Source: CAVQMB01 sp963713445
Lineage (GTDB): Bacteria > Pseudomonadota > Gammaproteobacteria > Competibacterales > Competibacteraceae
DNA length: 12,981 nt
Reading direction: 5' to 3'
NCBI GenBank assembly: GCA_963713445.1
Contig: CAVQMB010000032.1
Location: 1-12,981 of the forward strand
Position 1 is the first letter of the stretch. Every line of letters starts with the position of its first letter. The notes beneath the pieces are model-generated. The model did no database searches and was not told where the DNA came from. It worked only from the letters and a program-made list of their open reading frames with translations. A program made the position numbers and the translations under genes. Below, piece by piece: positions 6,609-12,981 of this stretch.

Positions 6609-7657
6609 GCCGCTGTATCCGCCATATGGGGGTGATAACAATGCGCCCGATGGTCGGGTGCGCCGATCGTGCGGCTGTCTGGCCGGCTGCGGGCGCAATC
6701 GTCGCGGGCGTTCGGGCAGCGCGGATGAAAGCGGCAACCCGCCGGGGGATCGACCAGGCCGGGGATTTCCCCGGGGATGTCGCGGATCAGGCTGTCGGGT
6801 TTTGGCAAGCTGTCGAGCAACATCCGGGTGTAAGGATGAACCGGCCGGGCAAAGAAGTTCTCCACCGGAGCGGATTCCATTTCCTGGCCGGCGTACATGA
6901 CCACGATGCGGTCGCAGATTTCATAAGCTGTGCCGAGATCGTGAGTGGTGAAAAGTACCGAAACGCCGCGTTCCTTCACCAGCCGCTTTAGCAACGCCAG
7001 CACCTGTGCCTGAATGGTTACATCCAGCGCAGTGGTCGGCTCGTCGGCAATAATGAGCTGAGGCTCGGTCATTAACGCCATCGCGATCATCAGCCGTTGG
7101 CGTTGACCGCCCGAGAGCTGGTATGGATATTTCTTCAGTGCAGCGCTCGGGTCGGGAATCTGGACCGCGCGTAGTGTTGCCAATACCCGCTGCTGATCGG
7201 CGCGACTCCGCCGCAGGGGATAGCGTCTTAGCAGGTCCGGCCAAAGCCGAGCGAGCCGGCCGCGGTCAATTCCGGCCCGTTTGTCCGGCGATTTCCATTT
7301 CATGAGTTCGCTGATCTGAGTGCCTACCGGGAACACCGGATTGAACGACCCGAGAGGATCTTGCGGCACATAGGTGATTCGGCGGCCGCGTATCTCCTGG
7401 TTGATGGTTTCCTCGGACAGGGTGGTGAGATCGCACCCATCAAAGACGATTTGGCCAGCATCAAGACGAGCCTGGGGAACGGGTAGTAAGCCCAGGATGC
7501 TGCGCGCCAACGTGGTTTTGCCGCAGCCGGACTCCCCCACCAGACCGACCACCTCACCGCGTCCGATTTCGAGACTGACGCCATCCAGCACTCTTGCTAA
7601 GCCGGCGTCGGTCTGGAAGCTAACCCTAAGATTGCTGACCGTCAGTAGCGCCGGCAT
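6605..7657 (-). CDS. Peptide-type ABC transporter ATP-binding protein (DppD/OppD-like)
   Basis: 350 residues. Walker A GESGCGKTT (41-49), Q99 in VPQDP, LSGGQRQR (181-188), Walker B with D205-E206 in IIADEPTTALD, H239 in FTTHD, then the Opp/Dpp C-terminal extension with HPYTRMLLDSLPKP (274-287) and cysteines C308, C314, C321 and C340. The helical stretch between Q-loop and signature is about 24 residues longer than in its partner ATPase, with an Arg-rich segment around 135-160. ATG at 7657 is preferred: AAAGGAG lies 9 bases upstream and the mature fold starts at once. The frame is open to 7807, but the extra 50 residues read through permease sequence and are Trp/Arg-rich and unlike any ATPase N-terminus. 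The gene overlaps the permease by 32 bases and the next ATPase by 4. Confidence 0.93.
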   Translation of the reverse strand: MPALLTVSNLRVSFQTDAGLARVLDGVSLEIGRGEVVGLVGESGCGKTTLARSILGLLPVPQARLDAGQIVFDGCDLTTLSEETINQEIRGRRITYVPQDPLGSFNPVFPVGTQISELMKWKSPDKRAGIDRGRLARLWPDLLRRYPLRRSRADQQRVLATLRAVQIPDPSAALKKYPYQLSGGQRQRLMIAMALMTEPQLIIADEPTTALDVTIQAQVLALLKRLVKERGVSVLFTTHDLGTAYEICDRIVVMYAGQEMESAPVENFFARPVHPYTRMLLDSLPKPDSLIRDIPGEIPGLVDPPAGCRFHPRCPNARDDCARSRPDSRTIGAPDHRAHCYHPHMADTAA

Positions 7658-8513
7658 GACCGCTGGCTCCTTTGCGAATGCGTGGATCAAGGACGTCCCG
7701 TAAGCCGTCGCCGAGTAGGTTGAACCCCATGACCACCAAAAAAATCGCGAGGCCGGGTGCAGTGGCATACCACCACGCCATCGGCAAGAATTGACGCGAA
7801 TCCGCAATCATCCGGCCCCATTCCGGTGTCGGTGGTTGCGCCCCCAAGCCGAGGAAACCGAGAGAGGCGGCAGTCAGGATGGTAAACCCCATGCCTAGAG
7901 ATATACGCACGATAATTGCCGAAGATATGTTGGGAAGAATATGGAGTAGCACCAGTCGCCCCGGACTTGCGCCCAGTGCTTCGGTGGCCTCGATAAACAC
8001 CTCGTTCTGCAACGACTTCGTTTCCGCATAAACCAGTCGGGTAAACCACGGCCAATAGGTCAACGACAGTGCCAAAATCACGTTCTGAATGCTTGGACCC
8101 AACGTCTGGGCAATGGCGATGGCCAGCACGAGTTGGGGAATGGCCAGGAATATGTCCGAGATTCGCATCAGCAGTTCACCGAACCAGTTGGCGTAAAGTG
8201 CCGCTATAAGGCCGATTGGGACACCGATGACTAGCGAGGCCCCAACTGCAACCACCCCGATCAGAATGGTAATCCGAGCCCCGAACAACACACGACTATA
8301 GATGTCCGCACCCATCCTGTCGGTACCGAAGAAATGCTCAGTGGACGGCGCCAGCAGGCGATGGGCGGGATGTATCTGCCACACATCCTGAGGGTAAGTG
8401 GCCAGCCAGGGTGCAAATATCGCTACCAGGACGAGCCCCACGACGATGAGAGCGCCCGTCAAGGCGATCTTGTCTTCGGCAAACTTGCGTAGCACCTGGC
8501 CAAATTCGTTCAC
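7626..8513 (-). CDS. Peptide-type ABC transporter permease (DppC/OppC-like)
   Basis: 295 residues, the second inner-membrane channel subunit. A first helix lies at about 18-36, then the OppC hallmark FFGTDRMGADIYSRVLFGAR (61-80), then roughly five more helices (82-106, 120-136, 143-158, 195-215, 250-270). The EAA loop that docks on an ATPase is EATEALGASPGRLVLLHILP (175-194), close to the family consensus. Translation starts at GTG 8513, whose GTGA overlaps the stop of the first permease gene; no separate strong ribosome site is needed. The tail (RIRKGASGHAGATDGQQS) is short and polar. The 32-base overlap with the following ATPase gene supports a single transcript. The assignment rests on motif and position. 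Confidence 0.94.
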   Translation of the reverse strand: MNEFGQVLRKFAEDKIALTGALIVVGLVLVAIFAPWLATYPQDVWQIHPAHRLLAPSTEHFFGTDRMGADIYSRVLFGARITILIGVVAVGASLVIGVPIGLIAALYANWFGELLMRISDIFLAIPQLVLAIAIAQTLGPSIQNVILALSLTYWPWFTRLVYAETKSLQNEVFIEATEALGASPGRLVLLHILPNISSAIIVRISLGMGFTILTAASLGFLGLGAQPPTPEWGRMIADSRQFLPMAWWYATAPGLAIFLVVMGFNLLGDGLRDVLDPRIRKGASGHAGATDGQQS

Positions 8514-9517
8514 TGTTTGCTCTTACGGGGGTCAACAAAAACCAAGATCACATCAGTGATCAGATTGATGATCATATAAATGGCCGCAAGCCACACCGTG
8601 AAACCCATAATGGCGTTGTAATCGGACTGTACAATTGCATTGAACGCATAGTTGCCGAGCCCGGGCCAATCAAAAACCGTTTCGACGACAACCGTACCAC
8701 CGAGCAGAATTCCGAACAGCAGACCGATCTGGGTGATGGTTGAGATCAGTGCATTACGTAGCAGGTATTTCCAGGTGATCACGCCGCGAGGAAAACCCAT
8801 GGCGCGCTCATGTAGAATGTAGGGCGATTGCGAGACATCCAGCACACCCGAACGCGTAAATCGCACCACTGTTGCCATCAGCGGGAACGCAAGTGTAATG
8901 GCCGGAAGCGCGATGTGCCGCAGTGCGTCCCAGAACCCGGACAGGTCGCCAGACAACAAGGTATCCACCAGAAGCAGACCAGTGACTGTCTTCGGTGGAA
9001 AGCCAAAAAACCGTCCGCCCAGCGGCATCCAGCTGATTTTCATGGAGAACGCGAGCTGTAGCATAATCCCCAGCCAGAAGCTCGCTATAGCCAGCCCCGA
9101 CACCGTGACTAGCCGCACTATGTGGTCCAGTAGGGAATTGCGCCGCAATGCGCTGATTACACCGAGAGGGATCCCGCCCAGCACCGTAATGAACATGGCG
9201 ACAATAGATAGTTCCAGAGTCGCGGGCAGGCGGCCTATGAGATCCTGAATCACAGGACGGTTAGTGAACAGGCTTTTCCCTAAATTGCCGTGCAACAGGT
9301 TATCCACATAAACGACAAGCTGAACCGGCAGAGACCGGTCGAAACCCAGTGAATGCCTAAGGGCTTCGACCTGTTGCGGGGTAGCCGTATCACCTGCGAT
9401 GAGCCTAACGGGATCTGCTGGAATGACATGCGATATGACAAATGTTATAACGATCACGCCGAGCAGACTCGGAATGAGCCATAATAACCGTTTGCCAATA
9501 AACCCAAGCAAATGCAC
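8510..9517 (-). CDS. Peptide-type ABC transporter permease (DppB/OppB-like)
   Basis: 335 residues. The N-terminal helix (9-31, RLLWLIPSLLGVIVITFVIS) followed by HVIPADPVRLIAG is typical of the OppB N-terminal domain; GNLGKSLFTNRPV (77-89) is another family block. Further helices lie near 102-124, 133-158, 203-222, 259-282 and 305-328. The cytoplasmic EAA-like loop is about 235-257 (HERAMGFPRGVITWKYLLRN), and FDWPGLGNYAFNAI (282-295) is the conserved periplasmic loop. The start is GTG at 9517; its candidate ribosome site (AGGCGG) lies in a perfect palindrome touching the start codon. The gene is 23 bases downstream of the binding-protein gene and overlaps the second permease gene by 4. It forms the channel with that permease. 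Confidence 0.94.
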   Translation of the reverse strand: MHLLGFIGKRLLWLIPSLLGVIVITFVISHVIPADPVRLIAGDTATPQQVEALRHSLGFDRSLPVQLVVYVDNLLHGNLGKSLFTNRPVIQDLIGRLPATLELSIVAMFITVLGGIPLGVISALRRNSLLDHIVRLVTVSGLAIASFWLGIMLQLAFSMKISWMPLGGRFFGFPPKTVTGLLLVDTLLSGDLSGFWDALRHIALPAITLAFPLMATVVRFTRSGVLDVSQSPYILHERAMGFPRGVITWKYLLRNALISTITQIGLLFGILLGGTVVVETVFDWPGLGNYAFNAIVQSDYNAIMGFTVWLAAIYMIINLITDVILVFVDPRKSKQ

Positions 9518-9529
9518 GCGGCTAGCCGC
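9518..9529. promoter_or_regulatory. Perfect 12-bp palindrome overlapping the ribosome site of the first permease gene
   Basis: GCGGCTAGCCGC reads the same on both strands and ends immediately before the GTG start (9517). In the mRNA it can fold into a 4-bp GC stem with a CUAG loop, hiding the only Shine-Dalgarno-like bases (AGGCGG). It sits between the binding-protein gene and the permeases, where Opp-type operons often lower expression of membrane parts relative to the binding protein. That role is inferred. Confidence 0.35.
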
Positions 9530-9540
9530 CTAATGATTCT

Positions 9541-11166
9541 TCAGTGTACAAAATAGACCGTGCGCAACTCCTGACCGTTTCCTATCGGACAGAAATGGAC
9601 TCCCCTCACTTTTTTCAAGAATGGCCCGTACCATTCCGTGTTATAGATCCACAGGCCCGGCGCGTTTCTTACCACAATTCGTGCGGCCTCTTGGTACAGT
9701 TTGGCGCGTTTGGCTTGCTCAGTGATTCTCAAGGCTTTGTCTAAGAGTGAATCGACCTTGTCATTCTTGTAATAGTTTGAGGCTTTCCAGGTGCCCCAGT
9801 TGTTGGAATTGTACATTTCGCCGATCCAGTTGTTTGGATCCGGGTAATAGGTGCTTACCCAATGGATCCACATATCGGGCGCTGTCTTCGGGCTAGCGGC
9901 TTTCTGGGTCAAAGTCGGCCAGGTTTCTGGCACAATCTTCGTCTTGATACCGATTTGGGTGAGCCCGTTCTGCAGGATCTGGGCTATTTCACTGGTTTGG
10001 TTGTAGCCAATCATGGGGTGTATCTCAATCGTCCGATTCACTTTGGATTTGGCTTTGGCGAGTTCTTGCTTCGCTTTTTTTAGATTGAAGCTGTAGCCTT
10101 TTATGCCTTTTGGATAACCCCATAGATTCTTTGGAATCGGCGCAGGATTCCGGACAACCCGACCCTTCAAAATATCGTGTATGAATGCCTTGTAATTGAA
10201 AGCGTAGCTAATGGCGCGCCGCACATGGACGTCATTCAACGGTGGTTTTTGCGTGTTGATCTGGATGACGGCGAGGCGCATCGATTGCTGGGCGTCGATA
10301 TTCACCTTGCCTGACTTCCGAAGCTGATCAAGCTGGTCTTGCGGAAGATAGCCGTCGGTGCCGTCGTAGACCCCCTTAATCAAACCCAGTACCCGACTGG
10401 TCGGCTCCCGTACGGTGCGGAACTCGATGCGGTCAAGATAGTGCTTGCCCCAGCCCTTGAAGAAAGCAGGAAAACGCTTGGCAGTGAAGCCAACCGCTGG
10501 GTCGTATTGTTGCAGTTCAAATGCGCCTGATCCGGCATCATGAGTGCTTAGCCATGCGGCGCCCCAATCGCCGTTTTTCGCATGTTCTTTAACGAGATGG
10601 GAGTTGACTACATAAATGAACGGTACGATCGAAAGAAAGATCGAGTCAGGATGATCGAGATGGAACTGTACCGTGTAATCATTTACTGCCTTGGTTGCCC
10701 CCGGCTTCATCAGCTTTTCAAATAAACTGGCCGCGCCTTTCTTTAACGCCAAAATGCGCTTCATGCTATAAACGACGTCGTGCGCAGTTAATTCGGTTCC
10801 GTCGTGGAATTTGACGCCATGGCGTAGATCGAACGTGTAAGTCGTGCCATCGTTGCTGATCTTGTAGCCTTTCGCCAGCCAGGGCTGAAGCTTCGGCGGA
10901 TTACCCTCCCAGCGCATCAAGCCGTCGTAGAGGTTGATGCGGTATGCAATGCGCCCTACATCGAAGGTTTGGTGCGGGTCCATGGTGTCGTATTCAACCG
11001 TGTTTGCGAACACGAAGGTGTCGGCGATCGCCGCTGTCACCATGCCCGCCGACATAATGATACAGACGGCAAGGCTGATGGTTTTAGCGCTCGTCAAAAT
11101 GCAGTGTCGCAGCGTTGCGTGAAATGCTACTAGGGGTGCAACGGGGTGTCGTTTTTGGGCAAGCAT
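9541..11166 (-). CDS. Extracytoplasmic solute-binding protein, family 5 (DppA/OppA-like)
   Basis: 541 residues, standard for family 5 (SBP_bac_5) periplasmic proteins that deliver peptides, nickel or opine-like solutes to the importer. There is a basic N-region of about 27 residues, a hydrophobic core (about 29-47) and an AIA|D cleavage site near 48/49, without a lipobox cysteine, so the mature protein is free in the periplasm. Family landmarks: DPHQTFD (63-69), LYDGLMRW (79-86), LRHGVKFHDGTELTAHDVVYSMKR with LTAHDVVYSMKR at 126-137, and RRAISYAFNY (316-325). The ATG at 11166 follows a strong AGGAGGAG. The n-region is unusually long, but the next in-frame ATGs lie inside the hydrophobic core. 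The C-terminal half is rich in lysine, and its DNA is AT-richer than the rest of the block (positions 10021-10080 hold 25 G/C in 60). The ligand is unknown. Confidence 0.94.
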   Translation of the reverse strand: MLAQKRHPVAPLVAFHATLRHCILTSAKTISLAVCIIMSAGMVTAAIADTFVFANTVEYDTMDPHQTFDVGRIAYRINLYDGLMRWEGNPPKLQPWLAKGYKISNDGTTYTFDLRHGVKFHDGTELTAHDVVYSMKRILALKKGAASLFEKLMKPGATKAVNDYTVQFHLDHPDSIFLSIVPFIYVVNSHLVKEHAKNGDWGAAWLSTHDAGSGAFELQQYDPAVGFTAKRFPAFFKGWGKHYLDRIEFRTVREPTSRVLGLIKGVYDGTDGYLPQDQLDQLRKSGKVNIDAQQSMRLAVIQINTQKPPLNDVHVRRAISYAFNYKAFIHDILKGRVVRNPAPIPKNLWGYPKGIKGYSFNLKKAKQELAKAKSKVNRTIEIHPMIGYNQTSEIAQILQNGLTQIGIKTKIVPETWPTLTQKAASPKTAPDMWIHWVSTYYPDPNNWIGEMYNSNNWGTWKASNYYKNDKVDSLLDKALRITEQAKRAKLYQEAARIVVRNAPGLWIYNTEWYGPFLKKVRGVHFCPIGNGQELRTVYFVH

Positions 11167-11216
11167 GATGAACTCCTCCTGTCTTTGAGTAGCAACTTCC
11201 AGTGACGAGAAACGCC

Positions 11217-11227
11217 CGACTCAGTCG
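11217..11227. repeat. Small inverted repeat CGACT-C-AGTCG in the CE4-SBP spacer
   Basis: Five-base arms around a single base, within the 74-base spacer (11167-11240) between the CE4 gene and the binding-protein gene. No T-tract follows, so a terminator here is not supported and transcription probably continues. Confidence 0.15.
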
Positions 11228-11240
11228 CTTGCGTGGCGCG

Positions 11241-12074
11241 TCAACCGTCGCGGCGGGCGAGAAACTCGTCCACCGCCTCTCCCATGGTGAGAAAGACGGC
11301 ATTCAGTTTTTGCAGCTGTTGTATCAGCCGCTCCAGCATCATCATACGGTGGCCACGGCCAATCACGTAGGGATGGCACGTGTAAGTAAGTACACCCCAT
11401 TCAGTGATACGGGTCATATAGTCAAAGTCATCGACCCAGTTGCGCAATACGTTTTCCGTGTTCATCAGTCCCTGCAGCACATAATCCTTGGTACGGACGA
11501 ACTCGAAATGCGGATAGTCATCCAGCGTCCAACTGATTGGCAACTCTACCAGACGGGTCTCCTCGCCGTAGACGAAAGGTTCGGCCACTGAGACCTTGTC
11601 TCCTCGGCGGGCGAAGTAAGGCGAATAGTCATTGCCCATCATGCTGCTTTCGTAGTCGAAACCATGCCGCAGCAGCAGTTCTATGGTGGCCGGGCTCAGG
11701 TCCCACGACGGCGATCTGTAGCCGCGCGGGAAGGCGCCCGTGAGTGCCTTGATGGTCTGGCGTGCGCGGATCAACTCCTGTTCTTCTGTTTCGGCGGGAA
11801 GGTTGGCTGGGGGAACGTGGGAGTAACCGTGGTGGACGATCTCATGGCCGGCTTGTGCGACCCGCTGGCAGGCTTCGGGGTGTGAATCGATGATGACGCC
11901 AGGAATACACCAAGACACCTTGAGGTGGTATTTGGCCAGCAGCTCGAGAATGCGCTCGGCAGCGATGAGACCGAATTCACCCCGCGAGACCGGGGTCGGT
12001 GTCATCAGGTTGCGAGCCGTCCAACCCGACCAGACATCGAAATCGAAGGTGAGACATGCAATGTGTCGCGGCAT
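11241..12074 (-). CDS. CE4-family hydrolase (polysaccharide deacetylase-like, HpPgdA / cyclic-imide-hydrolase type)
   Basis: 277 residues forming one NodB-homology barrel. CE4 motifs: LTFDFD (8-13) with D11/D13 as catalytic base and metal ligand, HHGYSH (81-86) giving metal ligands H82 and H86, RGYRSPSWD (117-125) with R120, and CHPYVIGRGH (233-242) with H234 as the likely catalytic acid. No signal peptide precedes the barrel, so it acts in the cytosol, which argues against a cell-wall deacetylase. It most resembles the HpPgdA-like branch, which I recall also includes cyclic imide hydrolases and lies near PuuE-type allantoinases: enzymes that open ring amides. ATG at 12074 is preceded by AGGAGGAGAAGG, a very strong ribosome site; the longer frame from 12125 reads through that site. 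It is the first gene of the operon, 74 bases before the binding protein. A ring-opening amidase role is inference; the CE4 fold is clear. Confidence 0.88.
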   Translation of the reverse strand: MPRHIACLTFDFDVWSGWTARNLMTPTPVSRGEFGLIAAERILELLAKYHLKVSWCIPGVIIDSHPEACQRVAQAGHEIVHHGYSHVPPANLPAETEEQELIRARQTIKALTGAFPRGYRSPSWDLSPATIELLLRHGFDYESSMMGNDYSPYFARRGDKVSVAEPFVYGEETRLVELPISWTLDDYPHFEFVRTKDYVLQGLMNTENVLRNWVDDFDYMTRITEWGVLTYTCHPYVIGRGHRMMMLERLIQQLQKLNAVFLTMGEAVDEFLARRDG

Positions 12075-12126
12075 TTTCCTTCTCCTCCTAAATTTGGCGG
12101 CGCCCAACGCATGCTGTGATGTCATT

Positions 12127-12155
12127 TTGTATTGTATAGCGATATGAAATATCTT
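12127..12155 (+). promoter_or_regulatory. Weak candidate promoter for the IclR-family regulator gene
   Basis: TTGTAT (12127-12132), 17 bases, TATCTT (12150-12155) is the best sigma70-like pair seen on the plus strand in the divergent spacer. It is back-to-back with the operon promoter and embraces the GATAT-GAA-ATATC repeat, which would let the regulator control itself. The -35 matches only three of six consensus bases. Confidence 0.25.
12141..12153. promoter_or_regulatory. Candidate operator, inverted repeat GATAT-GAA-ATATC
   Basis: Perfect 5-base arms around GAA, overlapping the -10 box and predicted start point of the operon promoter and lying inside the candidate regulator promoter. AT-rich imperfect or perfect palindromes of about 13-15 bases are usual IclR-family sites, and the regulator gene is adjacent. 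Its position suggests repression when no inducer is bound; activation cannot be excluded. Confidence 0.4.
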
Positions 12156-12179
12156 ATTGCGTTACTGTGCTAGAGTCAA
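12151..12179 (-). promoter_or_regulatory. Sigma70-type promoter for the ten-gene minus-strand operon
   Basis: On the minus strand: -35 TTGACT (12179-12174, five of six consensus bases), a 17-base spacer, and -10 TAAGAT (12156-12151, four of six). Transcription would begin near 12144, leaving a leader of about 70 bases before the strong ribosome site of the CE4 gene at 12074. No riboswitch-like structure was recognised in that leader. Confidence 0.5.
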
Positions 12180-12235
12180 TTACACCCCACGTCGACTCGG
12201 TTCGAGCGGACCGACAACGAGCTATCGATTATGAG

Positions 12236-12981
12236 ATGAGCACTAGCCCGTTATTCGTTCAATCCCTGGAAAAGGCCATAAAGGTTCTGCAGGTGTTTGC
12301 GCATGGTGAACAGTATCTGAGCCTTTCCGAGATCACCGAGCGTGCCGGCCTCGAAAAGAGCGCCGTACAGCGCAGCACTTATACCTTGGTCGAGCTGGGC
12401 TATCTGGAGAAATGTTTCCGGACGAAGCGCTTCTGTCTGGGCAAGCGCTGTCTCGATCTCACCTTTAACTTCCTCCGCGCGCACCCCCTGGTCGAGGCTG
12501 CTACACCGACGCTAGTAGAACTGCGCCGCAATTGTGGCGAACGGGTCAATCTAAGCTTGTTTGATGGTACGACGCTAATTTATGCCATCCGCCAGCAAGG
12601 CAAGCGCGAATACTTCTATTCCTCTATAGTTGGGCGGCGCATGCCCTCATTTTGCACCGCCGGCGGGCGGGCGATGCTCGCTAGGTTGCCGCATGAGGAA
12701 AGAGCAGCCATTGTCGCTGCTTCTGATCTTACCCCGCTGACCAAGGATACGATCACCGATCCCGAACGGATCCACGCCAAAATCGACGAAGCGGGTGAAC
12801 GCGGCTATGGCCTGGTGGTCGGTGAATGCACGGTCGGCGAGCTCACCGTCGGGGCCGCGGTCACCTGGCCAGACGGCCGGCCGGTAGCCGCTGTTCATAT
12901 CTCAGGCAGTCTTGCGGAATGGTCACCGACCGAATTCGAAATGTGCTTCGCACCGCTGGCGGTGGAAACGACGCGCTCGCT
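12236..12981 (+). CDS. IclR-family transcriptional regulator, C-terminus cut by window edge
   Basis: 248 complete codons are visible and the frame is open at the right edge; IclR proteins are usually 250-280 residues, so little is missing. The N-terminal winged helix-turn-helix (about 7-70) shows QSLEKAIKVLQVFAHGEQ, LSLSEITERAGLEKSAVQRS as the helix-turn-helix, then LVELGYLEK in the wing. The effector-binding domain follows (about 85 onward), with the IclR features PSFCTAGGRAMLA (137-149) and RGYGLVVGE (189-197). It is divergent from the catabolic operon and shares a 161-base spacer with it, the classic layout for a local regulator of a degradation pathway; the effector would be the substrate or an intermediate. 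The ATG at 12236 has no strong ribosome site (only GAG-like bases), so expression may be low. An upstream in-frame GTG at 12167 is possible but would extend the protein into non-family sequence. Confidence 0.92.
   Translation, partial: MSTSPLFVQSLEKAIKVLQVFAHGEQYLSLSEITERAGLEKSAVQRSTYTLVELGYLEKCFRTKRFCLGKRCLDLTFNFLRAHPLVEAATPTLVELRRNCGERVNLSLFDGTTLIYAIRQQGKREYFYSSIVGRRMPSFCTAGGRAMLARLPHEERAAIVAASDLTPLTKDTITDPERIHAKIDEAGERGYGLVVGECTVGELTVGAAVTWPDGRPVAAVHISGSLAEWSPTEFEMCFAPLAVETTRS

Noticed and set aside
6609..6737. N-terminal extension of the DppF-like ATPase to 6737
   Set aside because: The extra 43 residues are Pro/Arg-rich, overlap the upstream ATPase gene in another frame and match no ABC ATPase N-terminus; GTG at 6608 gives a standard GTGA overlap.
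7658..7807. N-terminal extension of the DppD-like ATPase to 7807
   Set aside because: The extra 50 residues are an out-of-frame reading of the permease gene. The ATG at 7657 has AAAGGAG in front and starts the conserved fold.
12075..12125. Longer start for the CE4 hydrolase at 12125
   Set aside because: The extra 17 residues are read through the very strong AGGAGGAGAAGG ribosome site that serves the ATG at 12074, and the barrel starts right after that ATG.
12251..12898. Minus-strand open frames inside the IclR gene (12251-12484, 12647-12898)
   Set aside because: They are antisense to a clear IclR reading frame with helix-turn-helix and effector domain, and have no recognisable motifs.
1..12981. 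CRISPR array, tRNA, rRNA, integrase or phage genes
   Set aside because: I looked for regularly spaced repeats, tRNA-like cloverleaf ends and recombinase motifs and saw none.

Overview
The window reads as a piece of a proteobacterial (Gram-negative) chromosome of moderate to high GC. The ABC-transporter binding protein has a signal peptide with an AIA|D-type cleavage site and no lipobox cysteine, which suits a diderm. The protein families (IclR regulator, M81 and M20 peptidases, HpPgdA-like CE4 hydrolase, Opp/Dpp-type transporter) are common in beta-, gamma- and alphaproteobacteria. I cannot name a genus.

Most of the window (positions 666-12074) is one block of ten minus-strand genes. In transcription order they are: a CE4-family (polysaccharide deacetylase-like) hydrolase; a complete peptide-type ABC importer of five genes (binding protein, two permeases, two ATPases); a short-chain dehydrogenase; an M20 zinc peptidase of the carboxypeptidase G2 type; an MFS transporter; and an M81 (MlrC-like) zinc peptidase. 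Several junctions are 4-base ATGA/GTGA stop-start overlaps and most other genes have clear Shine-Dalgarno sequences, so this is very probably one operon. An IclR-family regulator, cut by the right edge, is transcribed divergently from position 12236.

The 161-base divergent spacer (12075-12235) holds a good sigma70-type promoter for the minus-strand operon (TTGACT, 17 bases, TAAGAT). An inverted repeat GATAT-GAA-ATATC overlaps its -10 box and a weaker candidate promoter for the regulator, so it is a natural operator candidate.

Taken together, the block looks like a substrate-inducible uptake-and-degradation unit. A small amide- or peptide-like compound is bound in the periplasm and imported, then opened or trimmed by up to three metal-dependent amide hydrolases (CE4, M20, M81) and oxidised by the SDR. 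The MFS protein provides a second route in or out. The substrate cannot be read from the sequence. The combination resembles the late steps of microcystin breakdown (MlrC plus a transporter) but has no mlrA or mlrB here, so a different substrate is likely.

The left end (1-509) is different in character. It is a minus-strand open frame that looks stitched together: an IS1595-type transposase N-terminus, then a piece resembling the C-terminal part of a type I restriction HsdR subunit, then a tail I do not recognise. It looks like insertion-sequence and restriction-gene debris marking the edge of the operon.
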